Assembly (NCBI GenBank): GCA_023055425.1
Contig: JALGPY010000006.1
Location: 74,494,127-74,558,126 of the forward strand
DNA length: 64,000 bases
Reading direction: 5' to 3'
DNA from: Linanthus parryae
Taxonomy: Eukaryota > Streptophyta > Magnoliopsida > Ericales > Polemoniaceae
Every line of letters starts with the position of its first letter. Position 1 is the stretch's first letter. Of this stretch, positions 51,574 through 63,818 are shown piece by piece. The notes beneath the pieces were generated by a model, which was not told the DNA's origin, did no database searches, and saw nothing but the letters and a program-made list of their open reading frames with translations. The position numbers and the translations under genes were made by a program.

Positions 51574-52105
51574 AGATAAGAGGGTGAGAGTGATGGAGGT
51601 GGTGGTGGGTCTTCTTGGTGGTGTTGATGGTGGTCGGATAAGAAGAAGTAGAAGATGAAGATGATGATGAGGATAACGGTGATGACGAACTTGGTGATAA
51701 TTGAGGAGCTGATGATGATGTCTGTGATTATATAGGAGACAATATTGGGGCGGTGATGTTGACAAATGTGGTGGCGGTGATAAAAATTGCCGAAGAACTC
51801 AATTTGAAGAAGATGATGAATTTTTGGAGAATTATAAGGTGTGGTTGGGCACACCAAAATGTAGAATGATTGGGTGTGTCACGCACACTAAAGCTCGCGG
51901 TGAACGTACACGCGTTAATAATTAAAATAAAGAAGATATTCACGTATTTTCCTACGAATACTAGTTTAAGGTTTTCTAAAATTTCATACCAATTTCTCAT
52001 CTATAAAATATAATAATTTACCCAACTTTGTTTTTTTTCACAACTAAATTCGTATTTAGATTTTAAATTACTATTTTTCCCTTGAAAATTATACAGGGTA
52101 TTACA
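49238..52105 (-). repeat. 3' LTR of RE-E
   Basis: Starts TGCAACGACCCCC and ends GGGTATTACA in plus reading. It contains a long (AG)n at 51491-51566 and GGTGGTG-rich stretches that create spurious ORFs. Confidence 0.9.
51491..51566. repeat. (AG)n microsatellite in the left LTR of RE-E
   Basis: About 38 units. The corresponding place in the right LTR (59920-59955) is short and interrupted. Confidence 0.95.
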
Positions 52106-52120
52106 TTCTCTCCCCCTTAA
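52106..52120 (-). other. Polypurine tract of RE-E
   Basis: TTCTCTCCCCCTTAA on the plus strand (AAGGGGGAGAG in element orientation), directly beside the 3' LTR. Confidence 0.75.
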
Positions 52121-52500
52121 ACAGATCTTCGTCTAAATTCATCTAAATACTACTGATGCTGAAACCATCTAACAAGCAGCTAATGATCACGATTACGATC
52201 ACACAGCAGGCAAGAAATTTCACAACAAGTGGTAGCGGACAATTACTATCTAATGCATGGAGTGCAACACGTATAGTACCACGTAAAGTCATAGTCATGT
52301 CTATCTTACTTATGTGATTATGGTCTCATTTGGTTACTAAAGGTCAGGGTTAACTACGTCATAGGGGTATTAATGTGTAATGGGTATTAACGTGTAATGG
52401 TACTAAATCATGGTTAAGTATGTCATAAGGGTACTAACGTGTAATGGTACTAAATGACGGGTTGCGTCCTCTCCCCCTTAGAGAGTGATAACCCTGAAAC

Positions 52501-53968
52501 TCAACGTACCTCTTGGAACAAGTTTGGATACTTTTTCCTCATATGTTCTTCAGCCTCCCATGTCGCCTCTTCAAATTGGTGGTTAAATCAAAAGACTTTG
52601 ACCAGTTTGATACTCTTGGTACGTGTGTCTCGTGTCATGGTGTCAAGCATCTTGATGGGTTTCTCCTCGTAGGTTAGCGACAGGTCGAAATCCACCGGTT
52701 CAGGATCCAACACACGGGACGGGTCCGACACATACTTCTTCAGCTGTGATACGTGGAAAACATTGTGTACTCGCCCCAAATTGGATGGAAAATCTAGCCG
52801 ATACGCAACTTTACCAATCCTTTCTATAACCTCGTATGGACCGATAAACTTAGGGCTTAATTTCCCTTTTAGATTGAACCTGGTCACTCCCTTTGTAGGT
52901 GAAACCCGTAGAAATACTTTTTCTCCCACTTGGAACTCCAATGGTCTTCTCCTTTGATCCGCGTATGACTTTTTCCTGTCTTGAGCTGCCTTCATTCTTT
53001 GTTGGATGAGTCGTACCTGGTTCGTCATGTCCTCAATCATCTGTGGTCCAATGACCACCGTATCGCTGATGTCACTCCAACATAGTGGCGACCGGCACTT
53101 CCTTCCATACAGGGCTTTGTACGGTGCTATCCCGATGTTGGCGTGATAAATGTTGTTGTAGGAGAACTCTATTAGTGGAAATTTATCAACCCAAGAGCCT
53201 TCAAAATCCATAACACAGGCTCGTAACATGTCTTCTAACGTCTGAATGGTCCTTTCCGTTGGTCCATCTGTGGCAGGGTGGAAAGCTGTACAAAATTTCA
53301 GCTGAGTTCCCTGCTTCTTGGAGCGACGTCCAAAAATGAGAGAGGAAGTTAGGATCTCTGTCCGAGATTATCGAAATTGGAACCCCATGATATCTCACGA
53401 TATTTCTCACGTAGGCGTCTGCTCTTTGCTCCATGCTCCATGTGTCTTTCATCTGGATGAATCTCGCTTTCTTGGTTAATCCGTGCACGACTACCCATAT
53501 CTGATTTAGTCCGTTCTTTGATGTCGGCAAGGCTGTGACAAAATCCATCAAAATGGAGTCCCATTTCCAAAATGGAACATCAAATGGTTGGAGCAGACCT
53601 CCCATTCTCTTATGTTCAAACTTGAGCATCTGGCATGTTAAGCATTTAGCCACGAATTCTGCTGCCTCCTTCTTCATGTTGGTCCACCAAAACGTCTTCT
53701 TCAAGTCCTTGCTAAGATTATAGCCTACGGGATGGACTGAATACGGTGTGTTGTGTGCTTCCAACACCAACTTCTGCTTTGTTTCTGCACACTTCTCTGG
53801 TACACACGATCTTCCTTTGTATCGAATGCTTCCATACTCGTGAATCTGGAACTCTTTGGTTTCTCCTTCTGCAATCTTCTTCTTGATTCTTTCGAGCTTC
53901 ACGTCTCTGGCTTGATTGTTCCTTATTCCTTCAAAGAAGTCAGGTACCGTTTTCATGCTTCCAAGCAA
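52501..53968 (-). pseudogene. RE-E integrase with chromodomain-like tail
   Basis: The zinc-binding part has LVLEAHNTPYSVHP and CLTCQMLK (HHCC, about 53640-53780). Core: first Asp in DSILMDFV, second in ISDRDPNF, then a frameshift; the third residue, Glu, is readable in another frame as DGPTERTIQTLED (about 53230-53270). The GPY region is KFIGPYEVIERIG. The tail reads EEATWEAEEHMRKKYP after a TGA near 52586 where Trp is usual. Integrase inserts the cDNA; the chromodomain-like tail steers targeting in chromoviruses. Confidence 0.88.
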
Positions 53969-54061
53969 TTTCGTACCGTTCCTTGATCCACTAATTCTAT
54001 GTTGAGCTTTCTGAACTCATGGGATAACCAATTCGACAAGACTACCATAGCGTTCACTGTA

Positions 54062-55262
54062 TGCTTGATTTACGACTTAGCACGTCAGCGACCACATTAG
54101 CCTTACCTTCGTGATACTGAATGGGTATATCATAATCTTTAATGATCTCCAGCCATCTTTGTGGCCTGTTATTCAGCTCCTTCTGGGTAAGATATACTTC
54201 AGGCTTCGTAATCCGTGTAGAGCTTGGAAACTGCTCCGTAAAGATGATGTCTCCATATTTTCAGCGCGAAGACTTTTACTGCCAGTTCCAGGTCGTGTGT
54301 GGCATAGTTTTCCTTGTGGGGTTTCAGTTTCCTTGATGCATAGGCAATCACCCTTCGATCTTGCATAAGCACGATTCCTAGTCCCTTCTTCGACGCATCA
54401 CTGTATACCTGAATTCGCCAGACTCGTTTGGTAAAGCTAATACTGGTGCTGTAGTTAGCTTTTCCTTTAGAGTTTCAAATGCTTCTTCACAGCTATCGTC
54501 CCAGTGATACTTCACCACCTTCTTCTTTAGCGTAGTCAGTGGCCTAGCAATCTTGGAAAAATCCACGAAACGTCTGTAGTAGCCTGCTAAGCCAAGGAAA
54601 ATCCTGATTTCAGACACATTCTTCGGTGTAGGCCAATCCCTGACTGCTGAGATCTTTTCTGGATCCACAACTATTCCGTTCTTGGAAATGATGTGTCCTA
54701 GAAATGGAACACGATCCAACCAAAATTCACATTTCGACAGCTTGGCGTACAGTCGCTCTTGCCTCAAAGTCCGCAATACTTCTCGAAGGTGTTCTTCATG
54801 ATCCTTCTCGTTCTTTTAGTACACCAAGATGTCATCAATAAATACGAATACAAACTGGTCCAGAAAATGGCTTCATCACCGGTTCATCAAATCCATGAAT
54901 ACTGTGGGAGCGTTGGTCAAACCAAACGGCACCATTGTGAACTCATAGTGACAATACCTTGTACTAAAGGCAGTCTTTGGAATATCCTTCTTGGCCACAT
55001 GGAATTGATGATATCCGGACCTTAGATGGATCTTCGAGAAGAAACTAGCCCCTTGTAATTGATCGAACAGGTTGTCAATCCGGGGTAGCGGGTATTTGTT
55101 CTTGATGGTAGCACTGCGGTAATCAATGCATAGTCGCAAACTTCCATCTTTCTTCTTCATGAACAACACCGGTGCTCCCCAGGGTGACACACTAGGCGGT
55201 ATGTACCCCTTATCTAGAAGTTCTTGTATTTGGTTCTTTAGCTCCTTAATTCAGCAGGTGCC
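54062..55262 (-). pseudogene. RE-E reverse transcriptase and RNase H
   Basis: [54 protein letters not shown], then a frameshift and FIDDILVY (about 54820-54843) followed by TAA. It continues [27 protein letters not shown] and the RNase H part with [23 protein letters not shown]-like and QYHEGKANVVA in other frames. The catalytic FIDD is intact. Confidence 0.88.
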
Positions 55263-55555
55263 ATCCCATACGGCGCCTTTGATATAGGTGCAGTTCCGGG
55301 TGCCAAGTCTATCGTGAACTCCACCTCTCTCTGAGGTGGCATTCCGGGAATCTCGTCTGGGAATACATCAGGAAATTCCCTCATGACTTGCATCTCTTAT
55401 AGAACTGTATCTTTCTTAGTTACGTCTTGGACATAACACAAGAAGGCAGAGTTTCCCTTCTTCACTTGATTGACTATGGCCAGGGCTGACACTAGTTTGA
55501 TGCGAGGTTCCGTGGTGATACCTCGATAAGTGATTTCTCCTTTCAATCGGACCTT

Positions 55556-55835
55556 CTAGCCATAGAAATCAATAACTTCCTGATACGTCCCAAGCCAGTC
55601 CATTCCTAGGATTACATCTATGCCCCCTAGGTCAAACTTTATTAGGTTGGCGGGTAAGGTACTGGTTATGATCTTCAATTCTACTCCTTCAAATACGGTG
55701 TCATTGACAGTTGCGTGGCCATTAGGTGTAGCTACAGGAATGGATATGCTAGAGGACTTATGCAAACCCAATTTCTCAACAAATGAAGACGATATAAAGG
55801 AATAAGATGCACCCGATCAAACAATACGAAATATG
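55556..55835 (-). pseudogene. RE-E aspartic protease
   Basis: Reads SGASYSFISSSFVEKLGL, then DVILGMDWLGTYQEVIDF, the ILGMDWL motif of gypsy proteases. A single missing base at about 55815 falls in the active-site codons, so LFD upstream is out of frame with SGAS. Confidence 0.8.
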
Positions 55836-56154
55836 GTTGCTCAAGGACAAGGAAAATACCCGTGACAACTCCATGAGCAGCTTATGCTTCAGTCCTTGTC
55901 AGTACAACGATTCTTCCCACATTTTCATTCTGACCTCCTGCTCCTCCTTCTGAACCAGCTCCGTTGTTGACATTTAACCCATATCCAACATTGTTTTTCC
56001 CATTCGTGGGTTGAGATCCGTTCTGTCCTGGGTTGTAATTATACTACCTTGCGTAGACATTGCCTCCATTTTTTTGGTTGTTTCGGTTCCCATTCTTCTG
56101 ATTCCCAAACAGCTGGTTGCACCCAAAGTTGTTCCCGTTCTGTTGACGGTTGCC

Positions 56155-57087
56155 CTAGTAGTTATTCTGTTGTGGCCTTCCGAAATTTCCTCCTGGGTTC
56201 ATTTGTTGGTTCTCGGCTGGTTGTGAGCGACACTCATAAGATTGATGTCCTCTCTTACCGCAGTTGTAGCAAGTGACCGCATTTCCTTCACAGTCCATCC
56301 CTGGGTGGTTGTGGGCACCATTTGCAAAAGTAACAGAGAGTCTACTAAGCCCCAGTGTTCTTTTGTTTACCACGATGTTGTCCTTGGTTTCCTCCACCAT
56401 TGTTAGGCTTGGACCTCTGATTGGCCTTGGCAAAGTTGTTGTCGCTTCCTCTTGCCTCTTCTAGCTTACGTTTCATGCGTTTCTCTTCTTGGGTGAGACG
56501 AACTCGATAGATGTAAGCAACTATGTCGTAGGCCTCGTGGAGAGTACAGTAGGTTCTGCTCAGCAAAGACTCTTGTAGCCTTTCATGCAATCCCCCGATG
56601 AATCTAGAAACCTTGGAATCTTCATCAGGCACCATATTTCCCACAAATCCCGTCAACTCTGTAAATTTTCAGAAATACTCAGTTACAGAGTCATTTCCTT
56701 GCTGTAGGTTCTGGAATTCCGTTTCCTTTCTCCTCTTACAAGATGGGGGTAGAAACGAGATTTGAGGGCAACTTGAAGAGATTCCCAGTTGAATTTGGGA
56801 TTGGCTAGCAGAGTTACTCGTGCATTTCTCCACCAAAGATTCGCTTTACTTTTTAGGTAGAAGACTGCACAGTTGACCTTCCGATCATCAGGGCATTCAA
56901 CTGTTTCAAGGATCTTATCCATCTCCATGATCCAATCTTCCAATTCAACATGATCTTCTTTTCCTGTGAATTCCATTGGCTTCATTTCTGCCACTTTCTT
57001 GGCCCATTTAGGTCCCGCTTGACTTCCGTTATTCATCATCTGAGTCATTTGTCTGAAAAATTGCTCCATGCTGACGTTTTCAGCCAT
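56155..57087 (-). pseudogene. RE-E gag with CCHC knuckle
   Basis: Starts MAENVSMEQFFRQM at 57087; has KPMEFTGKEDHVELEDWI and ANLWWRNAR (retrotransposon gag motif). A frameshift near 56740 ends the first ORF; 56656-56345 continues with FIGGLHERLQE. The knuckle CYNCGKRGHQSYEC (about 56231-56272) is in a third frame. Confidence 0.87.
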
Positions 57088-57566
57088 TTGTCTCGGTCAA
57101 CTGTTCTGAGGCGATATTGTAGTGGTTTATCAGTCTCACCCTATGACATCCTCGATTATGGTCACAGATATTTCAACAATTATTTCACAATTATCCAGCA
57201 CAATTATCACGTAAAATAACAGATAAACACGCATCACATAGAAATTTTCACAATAAAGCACACATAATGCGTTTCCACAAATGAAATGGTACATCTAGTA
57301 CGAATCAAATTCTGTTCTCATCCTTATTCCTATCATGGAAGTGAAGATCATTCATAACCAATAAGATATATTTTAAATCAATCTGACTCGCATAAGACTA
57401 TAACACACAAAACTTCTTGAGACAGGTTGCGGGTGGGTGGGAAATACCAAGACCTATGCTTAAGCTACCCATAACCCGATCGACTTTTTTCAGTTTTAAT
57501 TATTTTTCCGTATTTCGATTTTTAAGTTGCCCTACAGGTTTTGAATTCCCTTTTTAATGGATTGCC

Positions 57567-57579
57567 GACTCTGATACCA
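57567..57579 (-). other. tRNA-Met primer-binding site of RE-E
   Basis: Plus-strand GACTCTGATACCA; two bases from the LTR. Confidence 0.85.
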
Positions 57580-57581
57580 CC

Positions 57582-59712
57582 TGCAATGACCCCCTTATCC
57601 GGCTCGAACGAGACAGTGAGGGCGATGCTAAAAGTAACAGCGGAAAATCAGAAGTACAACATCCCAACATATATATTACATACTATTAAACATTACAGCA
57701 CGTTCTCAAGTCTCGAATACGTTTCTATTACACATTATGCTTACATTATTCATATATACTATCTTACAACTCGTGACATAACCTCCTTAGTGAGTCTCGT
57801 ACCCGGTCATGCCATAGTCTTCTTCTTCTAAACCTGCAGTGGGAAGGAAAACGAGAACCGCAGTTTCTAAAATCAGCATACAGTAATGAGTAGGTAAATA
57901 CCCAAGCTCGTAAACATATGATGAGGCATGATTTATTCTCAAAACAATAATAAGAGGAAATAAATCTTGAAAGATTAAATAAAGCACAAATCCATTTAAG
58001 CTTCTCAACCCTTCAAATATTTCCTTCTTAACTTTCAAACGGGGAATAATATCCCAATCTTGTCTTCTTTCGTATTCATAAACGTTCTTGTACTCGGAGA
58101 AAATTATATTTTAACTTTGTTGATACGGGGAAAGATCTACTATACGAAGCCATGACCTTAAGTGCCGGCACCCCCCTAAGACTTCTTGCGGCCAGAGAGG
58201 TGAATACATGGAGCGCCCCGGCAGGTTGCGACCGGGTTAAAATAATAGGGGTCGAGTGACCGTAGTTAACGTCAACAATAATAATAAGTTTCTCGCGTAA
58301 AACTCTTTCCACTTTACGTTATTACGTTTTATCATTTTTGTGTGACAGTAATAAAAAAACATATTTAATTATAAGAAACATCAAATAAATATTTAAGTCA
58401 CAACCACATTTTGAGACAAGTGTTGAACTCATATTATGACACGAAAAGAGCTAAGCACAAAACTCTTGGCATATTTACTTGCCTTAGTCCAATAGCGATA
58501 ACGTTCTAGTCGTAGTCCTCGCCTACGTAAACGTCACCTAAACAACAGAGCTTCTAGATCGTCACATTCCAAATATAGTATTTTAAGTTATCTGGAGAAT
58601 CCTATTAAGGGATTCTAGACTAGCCCAAATATTGCTTCTTAACTTTTCGACGTCTTCTTTATTCAGTTATATTTTCTAAGTACCAAAATTATGAAGCAAC
58701 AAGTCTGTATTTGAAAAAATCATTAAATTTTATGTTTCAAAAAGTCTAATTTGTTTATAGTAGTTCATTTTACAAAAGACATGGAATACTAGTAAGATCT
58801 AATAATAGTTTATATTTGTATGCAATATATATATATATATATATTAAAATTAACGTCTAAACGGCATTGAATTTTTAAGAAGATCATTTCTAAATACTGG
58901 ACAAGAGGCGATGATGTTTAAAAACTAGCAAGGTCATTTTTTACAAGTATTTCAACTACCGAATTGAAAGTTAAACAACTAATAACAAAGTTTGTTTGGT
59001 TTTTAATAAAATGTTACTAGTTTAATTTTTAACTGACGACTCGTATAGTGTTTCAACACCCGAATCATTTTTCGTAAACCGGGCAAAAACTATTGTTTTT
59101 AAGAAATATTTTTATTTTTCGCCTATAGTATACTATTTAAGTAAAAGACAATTAGAACCCGCTAGGTTATACTAAAAGTCAGTTACAACCCCTCCTACTC
59201 ACAAATAGATTCATTAAAAGACAATAGTCCCACTAAAGTTTCCTGAAATACAAACAGTACCCCATATTAACACTATAACCAGTTTAGGTAAAAGACACTT
59301 TAACCCCCCTTAACATGAACCTCAATTTCATCGATCTAATCATGGATTCGAGCAAGCAAGATTTGATTTTGATTATCTAAAACAACTAATCAGAGGATTT
59401 AGAGCATACCTAGGCCAAGAATGGCCGGAATCTGTCAAGAAACGAGGTGGGTTGAATTTGCCGACGGTGAGTCACAATGGTGTTCTTCGTCGCCGGTGAT
59501 GGAGGGTCTCCTAGCTTTGGGTAGGATTTGATTTGATCTCCTGGGACCTCTAGGAGGTGATTGGCACTGGTTTCAGAGGGTGGGTGGCGTCGAATCACTC
59601 CACTGAAGCTTTCCCGCCGGCTTCAGTAGTGGAGTGGCGTTGGTGGCGGTGATGTCCTGTTACTTCTGTTACAGGGCTTGTTTCTGTTTCTTTTATTCTT
59701 GGTGGGTTCAAA

Positions 59713-59791
<79 letters not shown>

Positions 59792-60482
59792 AAAAAGGGG
59801 AAAAGAAAATCGAAGAGTTTGCTTAGGGTTGTTGTTCCCGTCGGGAACAGAGGCAGTGGTGGTGGCGGCTTATGGCCTTGCCGCCAGTGCTGCTGTGGCT
59901 CAGTTTCCGGACATAGAAGAGAGACAGAGAGAGATAGAGAGAGAGAGAGAGAGCTAGAGAAGAGGGTGAGAGTGATGGAGGTGGTGGTGGGTCTTCTTGG
60001 TGGTGTTGATGGTGGCCGGTAAAGAAGAAGATGAAGATGAAGATGATGATGAAGATGAGGGTGATGACGAACATGGTGATAATTGAGGAGCTGATGATGA
60101 TGTTGGTGATTATATAGGAGATAAGGTTGGGGCGGTGATGTTGACAAATGTCGTGGCGGTGTTAAAAATCGCCGAAGAACTCAATTTGAATAAAGATGAT
60201 GAATTTTGGAAAATTATAAGGTGTGGTTGGGCACACCAAAATGTAAAATGATTGGGTGTGTCACACACACTAAAGTTCGCGGTGGTCGTACACGCGTTAA
60301 TAATTAAAATAAAGAAGATATTCGCGTATTTTCCTACGCATACTAGTTTAACGTTTTCTAAAATTTCATACCAATTTCTCATCTATGAAATATAAAAATT
60401 TACCCTACTTGGTTTTTTTTTCACAACTAAATTCTAATTTAGCTTTTTAAATTACTATCTTGCCCTTAAAAATTATACGCGG

Positions 60483-60483
<1 letters not shown>
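57582..60483 (-). repeat. 5' LTR of RE-E
   Basis: Aligns along its length with 49238-52105, with scattered mismatches and indels. It carries a long (GA)n at 59717-59788. Its outermost bases are lost in the adjoining microsatellite. Confidence 0.88.
59717..59788. repeat. (GA)n microsatellite in the right LTR of RE-E
   Basis: About 36 units. The corresponding place in the left LTR (51344-51362) is only a short interrupted GA tract. Confidence 0.95.

Positions 60484-60557
<74 letters not shown>
60484..60557. repeat. (AAT)n microsatellite
   Basis: About 24 units, directly at the right end of RE-E; same unit and orientation as the tract at its left end. Confidence 0.95.
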
Positions 60558-60792
60558 TTGTTGTTGTTACTACGGTATATGTCTAGTAGAAAAAGTATTA
60601 CGATTTTCTCAACAAAAAAAGAAAGAACAAATTTTACGATTGGCAGTATACGCAACAACGCAAACAGATAATTTTTAGTGTGATAGTGACAGATCAACCA
60701 TAAAACTAACAATGCGTGTAAATTACAAATTACATATACATCCATTCATGGGATCTTGAAAAGACTTGCGATCAATTCGCAGCCATCGTTCT

Positions 60793-61515
60793 CTAGCCCG
60801 ACTGTAACGAGACAAGACCCCGAAACTTGTTGATGCGAACTGGAGTCCGACAGATAGGGCAATTGGGATTCTGAACGAGCCAATCGTCGGCACAATCTTG
60901 ATGGAACATGTGCTTGCATGCAGGCAAGACGCGACACCACTCCCCGTCTTGGTAGCTATCAAGACAAAAAATACACACCTTTGTCGTCCCAACTACGTCC
61001 GTTGGCAATTGACCATCTCCGTACTTGAACCTCCGGAGTAGTCTCTCGATGTCCTTGCGCGTATAAAGGGAGCTGAAGGCAGTCAACCGATGTTCAATAT
61101 AAACAGCGCAGTATAACATAAAGAGGCACTGCAGAAATAGGGAAGGTGCCAAGAAGCAGCCGAGGATCCATGACGGATAATTTTTAATCACGGCGTAGAA
61201 GGTCACGTAGGCGGGGATAAACATTATGAGGAATGCAATTCTACAGCGATGACTTTCGAGCTTGCACACGAGTTCGGCTAGGTGAACATCGCTATTGGCG
61301 GTGATGGTGGCGGTGCCAGGGCGGGTGAAGAAGAGGTAGATGACGGAGGTGAGGACGAAAAGAATATTAGTGGCTGCTAAGACCGAAATACAGAAGATGC
61401 CGAAGGACCAATCGAAACGGCTAAGTAGATCACTTAAATAAATCATCATAGACAACTTGTAGGAGTAGTAAGAGTGTGATTTGATCCTATGAGAACTTAG
61501 TGAGTTTAAGCTCAT
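60793..61515 (-). CDS. Membrane RING-H2 finger protein, likely E3 ubiquitin ligase
   Basis: 240 codons, intronless, no lesion. Hydrophobic segments lie at residues about 39-64, 92-110 and 116-140. The RING-H2 is at residues 181-222: CIFC, 15 residues, C-K-H, MF, H, QD, C, 10 residues, CPIC, matching CX2CX15CX1HX2HX2CX10CX2C with the usual Trp (DDWL). Such proteins recruit ubiquitin-conjugating enzymes at a membrane. The arrangement resembles, but does not prove, the ATL group. The next-to-start sequence is Ser-rich; a second start at Met23/24 is possible because a TATA-like tract lies only about 13-23 bp upstream of the first ATG. Substrate unknown. It sits between RE-E and OPR pseudogene 3, with no co-transcribed neighbour. 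Confidence 0.85.
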   Translation of the reverse strand: MSLNSLSSHRIKSHSYYSYKLSMMIYLSDLLSRFDWSFGIFCISVLAATNILFVLTSVIYLFFTRPGTATITANSDVHLAELVCKLESHRCRIAFLIMFIPAYVTFYAVIKNYPSWILGCFLAPSLFLQCLFMLYCAVYIEHRLTAFSSLYTRKDIERLLRRFKYGDGQLPTDVVGTTKVCIFCLDSYQDGEWCRVLPACKHMFHQDCADDWLVQNPNCPICRTPVRINKFRGLVSLQSG

Positions 61516-61527
61516 GTGATTGCAACC

Positions 61528-61538
61528 ATATATATATG
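61528..61538 (-). promoter_or_regulatory. TATA-like tract upstream of the RING-H2 gene
   Basis: ATATATATAT on both strands. It is too close to the first ATG (61515) for a standard TATA-to-start distance, but fits a start at Met23 (61449). Confidence 0.4.
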
Positions 61539-61539
61539 C

Positions 61540-62394
61540 ATGAGCTTATTCCATGTCCTTGCCGTACTTGTATTTCGTTAATTTTTCAGTAACATGTATA
61601 AGTACGTGTCCTAATAAACATGCCGTCACAACGGTATGTGAATTCTGATCTTGCGAACCAAACAATCACCGGCTTTGAAAGTGGGTTTAAAGAATCCGGA
61701 TGCTTCTGGAAACAAAAGAAGGGCATAGTAGTTCTCTTTATTTTCTACTATTTTCTTTTTGCGACAAAAGTGAACCATACCCATATTATACGCTTTGTTA
61801 CACTTTGATACCTATATTTTGAATTTTGGCATGCGTAACACCCACATTTTGAAAGTGTTGCACCAATGGAATATTTCACTGACGCCGTTAGTTTTTCTAA
61901 CGGTTGATATGGGTTGTGTGGTCTTTTGCAAAGATCAAATAGCACAAACAGTATCCATAATTACGTAGTGTTCCAATTTGGTACTCATATTTTACAATTC
62001 GACAATACCCTCACCTGCTATAATGACCATTAAGGGTATTGTGGTCGTTTTAGCAGGCGAGGGTAACAAGTTTGTATGGGTACCAAGTTTGACGTGAGAC
62101 CCCATGAATTTCTTTGCATTGCTTTGTCAAAAAGAACATTAACATTAAGGCGAATTCTTTGCATTGTTTTTGTCAAAAAGAACATTTTTGTTTTGTCTTG
62201 GAAAGAGTTAAAAGCACTGGTGCTAGAGGAAAGACTGTAGGCGAACTCCTTCCTCTTGAAACTTGGTCATCATTCAGGCTTCGCTTAGAAGCATGTATTA
62301 TTTCCTCAAAAAAAAGGCATGTATAATTTGCTAAGAAAATTGAATGTAAAGGAAAGGAAACGGAAATCAACGAAGAACCATGTAAATTACGGCA
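61540..62394. other. Spacer, no gene seen
   Basis: A near-direct duplication of about 35 bp (TTTGCATTG...TGTCAAAAAGAACATT) occurs at 62112-62142 and 62158-62186. A short palindrome CCGTTAG/CTAACGG lies at 61886-61904. No coding sequence with recognisable content. Confidence 0.45.
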
Positions 62395-63108
<714 letters not shown>

Positions 63109-63253
63109 CTAATTTTTTGCTATATACATAGAACATCATTCATAAATCCTAAACTTACTCTGGCATGGTTTGTATCTCGGACCCCATGCACGAGGCTTTT
63201 AATGATCTGCCACAGAACTAGCATCGCAATTTATGTACCTTCTTATTATGTAA

Positions 63254-63634
63254 TGTGAGAGTTTATGACTTGAATTTGAAAGTCAAAGGTTGGCAAAACT
63301 TGGAGGCCAAGCTATTTCCTAACAATTATCACATCGCCATACACAACATGGCTATATAAAGGATCATTTTGGTTTGTAACGCAAATATACACAGCTGGGT
63401 TTGTTTCTTTGGTGCTTTGAGAGCTTTTGTGCGTGTGTGTCGGGTGGGTGGCCGCCGTGGCCGCTGTGGTCACGCCATGCATTGTATCGTGTTCTCTCTC
63501 AATAAAATATCGGGTTTTGACTGTGGAGGTAGCTAGCAGGTTCGTTGCGAATTTGTTAGTGAAACATGTAAAATTATTTTTCTCGTTCTTGATATCGTTT
63601 CATCATTCTTGCTTAAATACCTCCCGGTTATAAA
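63254..63634 (+). repeat. 5' LTR of RE-F
   Basis: Resembles the RE-D LTR in layout: TGTGAGAG start, GACTTGA near the start, TATATAAAG near 63352, AATAAAATAT near 63502, GTGGAGGTAGCTAGC and a TCGTTCTT-type tract before the end. The exact ends are uncertain because the second LTR is outside the window. Confidence 0.65.
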
Positions 63635-63637
63635 AAA

Positions 63638-63648
63638 TGGTATCAGAG
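63638..63648 (+). other. tRNA-Met primer-binding site of RE-F
   Basis: TGGTATCAGAG a few bases after the LTR. Confidence 0.75.
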
Positions 63649-63776
63649 ATAGGGTTCCAAGATCTAGGTGGAGCCAAGGGCTAGGGATTCATGTTGGTGA
63701 AACTCAAAGCTAGGGTTTCGCGACTCAGGTGGAACAGGCTATCCGGAGGTTGGGTTTCGAGATTCCGCCAAGAAAG

Positions 63777-63818
63777 ATGTCTGGTTTGGCGATCAAGATT
63801 GATCTGTTCGTGAGGTAA
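63777..63818 (+). pseudogene. RE-F gag start, stopped after 13 codons
   Basis: MSGLAIKIDLFVR then TAA. It corresponds to MSGSMLKINRFTG of RE-D. Sequence after about 63820 no longer resembles gag, suggesting a second lesion or a rearrangement. Confidence 0.55.

Larger units (their letters stand above)
49238..60483 (-). mobile_element. RE-E: Ty3-gypsy element, Tekay/Del-like
   Basis: LTRs at 49238-52105 (2868 bp) and 57582-60483. The primer site lies beside the right LTR and a polypurine tract beside the left, so it is on the minus strand. Coding order gag, CCHC, protease, RT, RNase H, integrase with an HHCC zinc domain and a chromodomain-like C-terminus is Ty3-gypsy chromovirus order. All domains are broken by frameshifts or stops. 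Both outer ends abut AAT microsatellites, so it appears to have inserted into one. The last bases of the right LTR (TTACA in the left copy) are replaced by AAT units. Confidence 0.9.

Noticed and set aside
51222..51857. Long Ser/Leu-rich ORFs over (AG)n in the RE-E LTRs, also at 59623-60147
   Set aside because: They are translations of GA microsatellites and GGTGGT repeats inside LTRs; no domain, and the length follows the repeat length.
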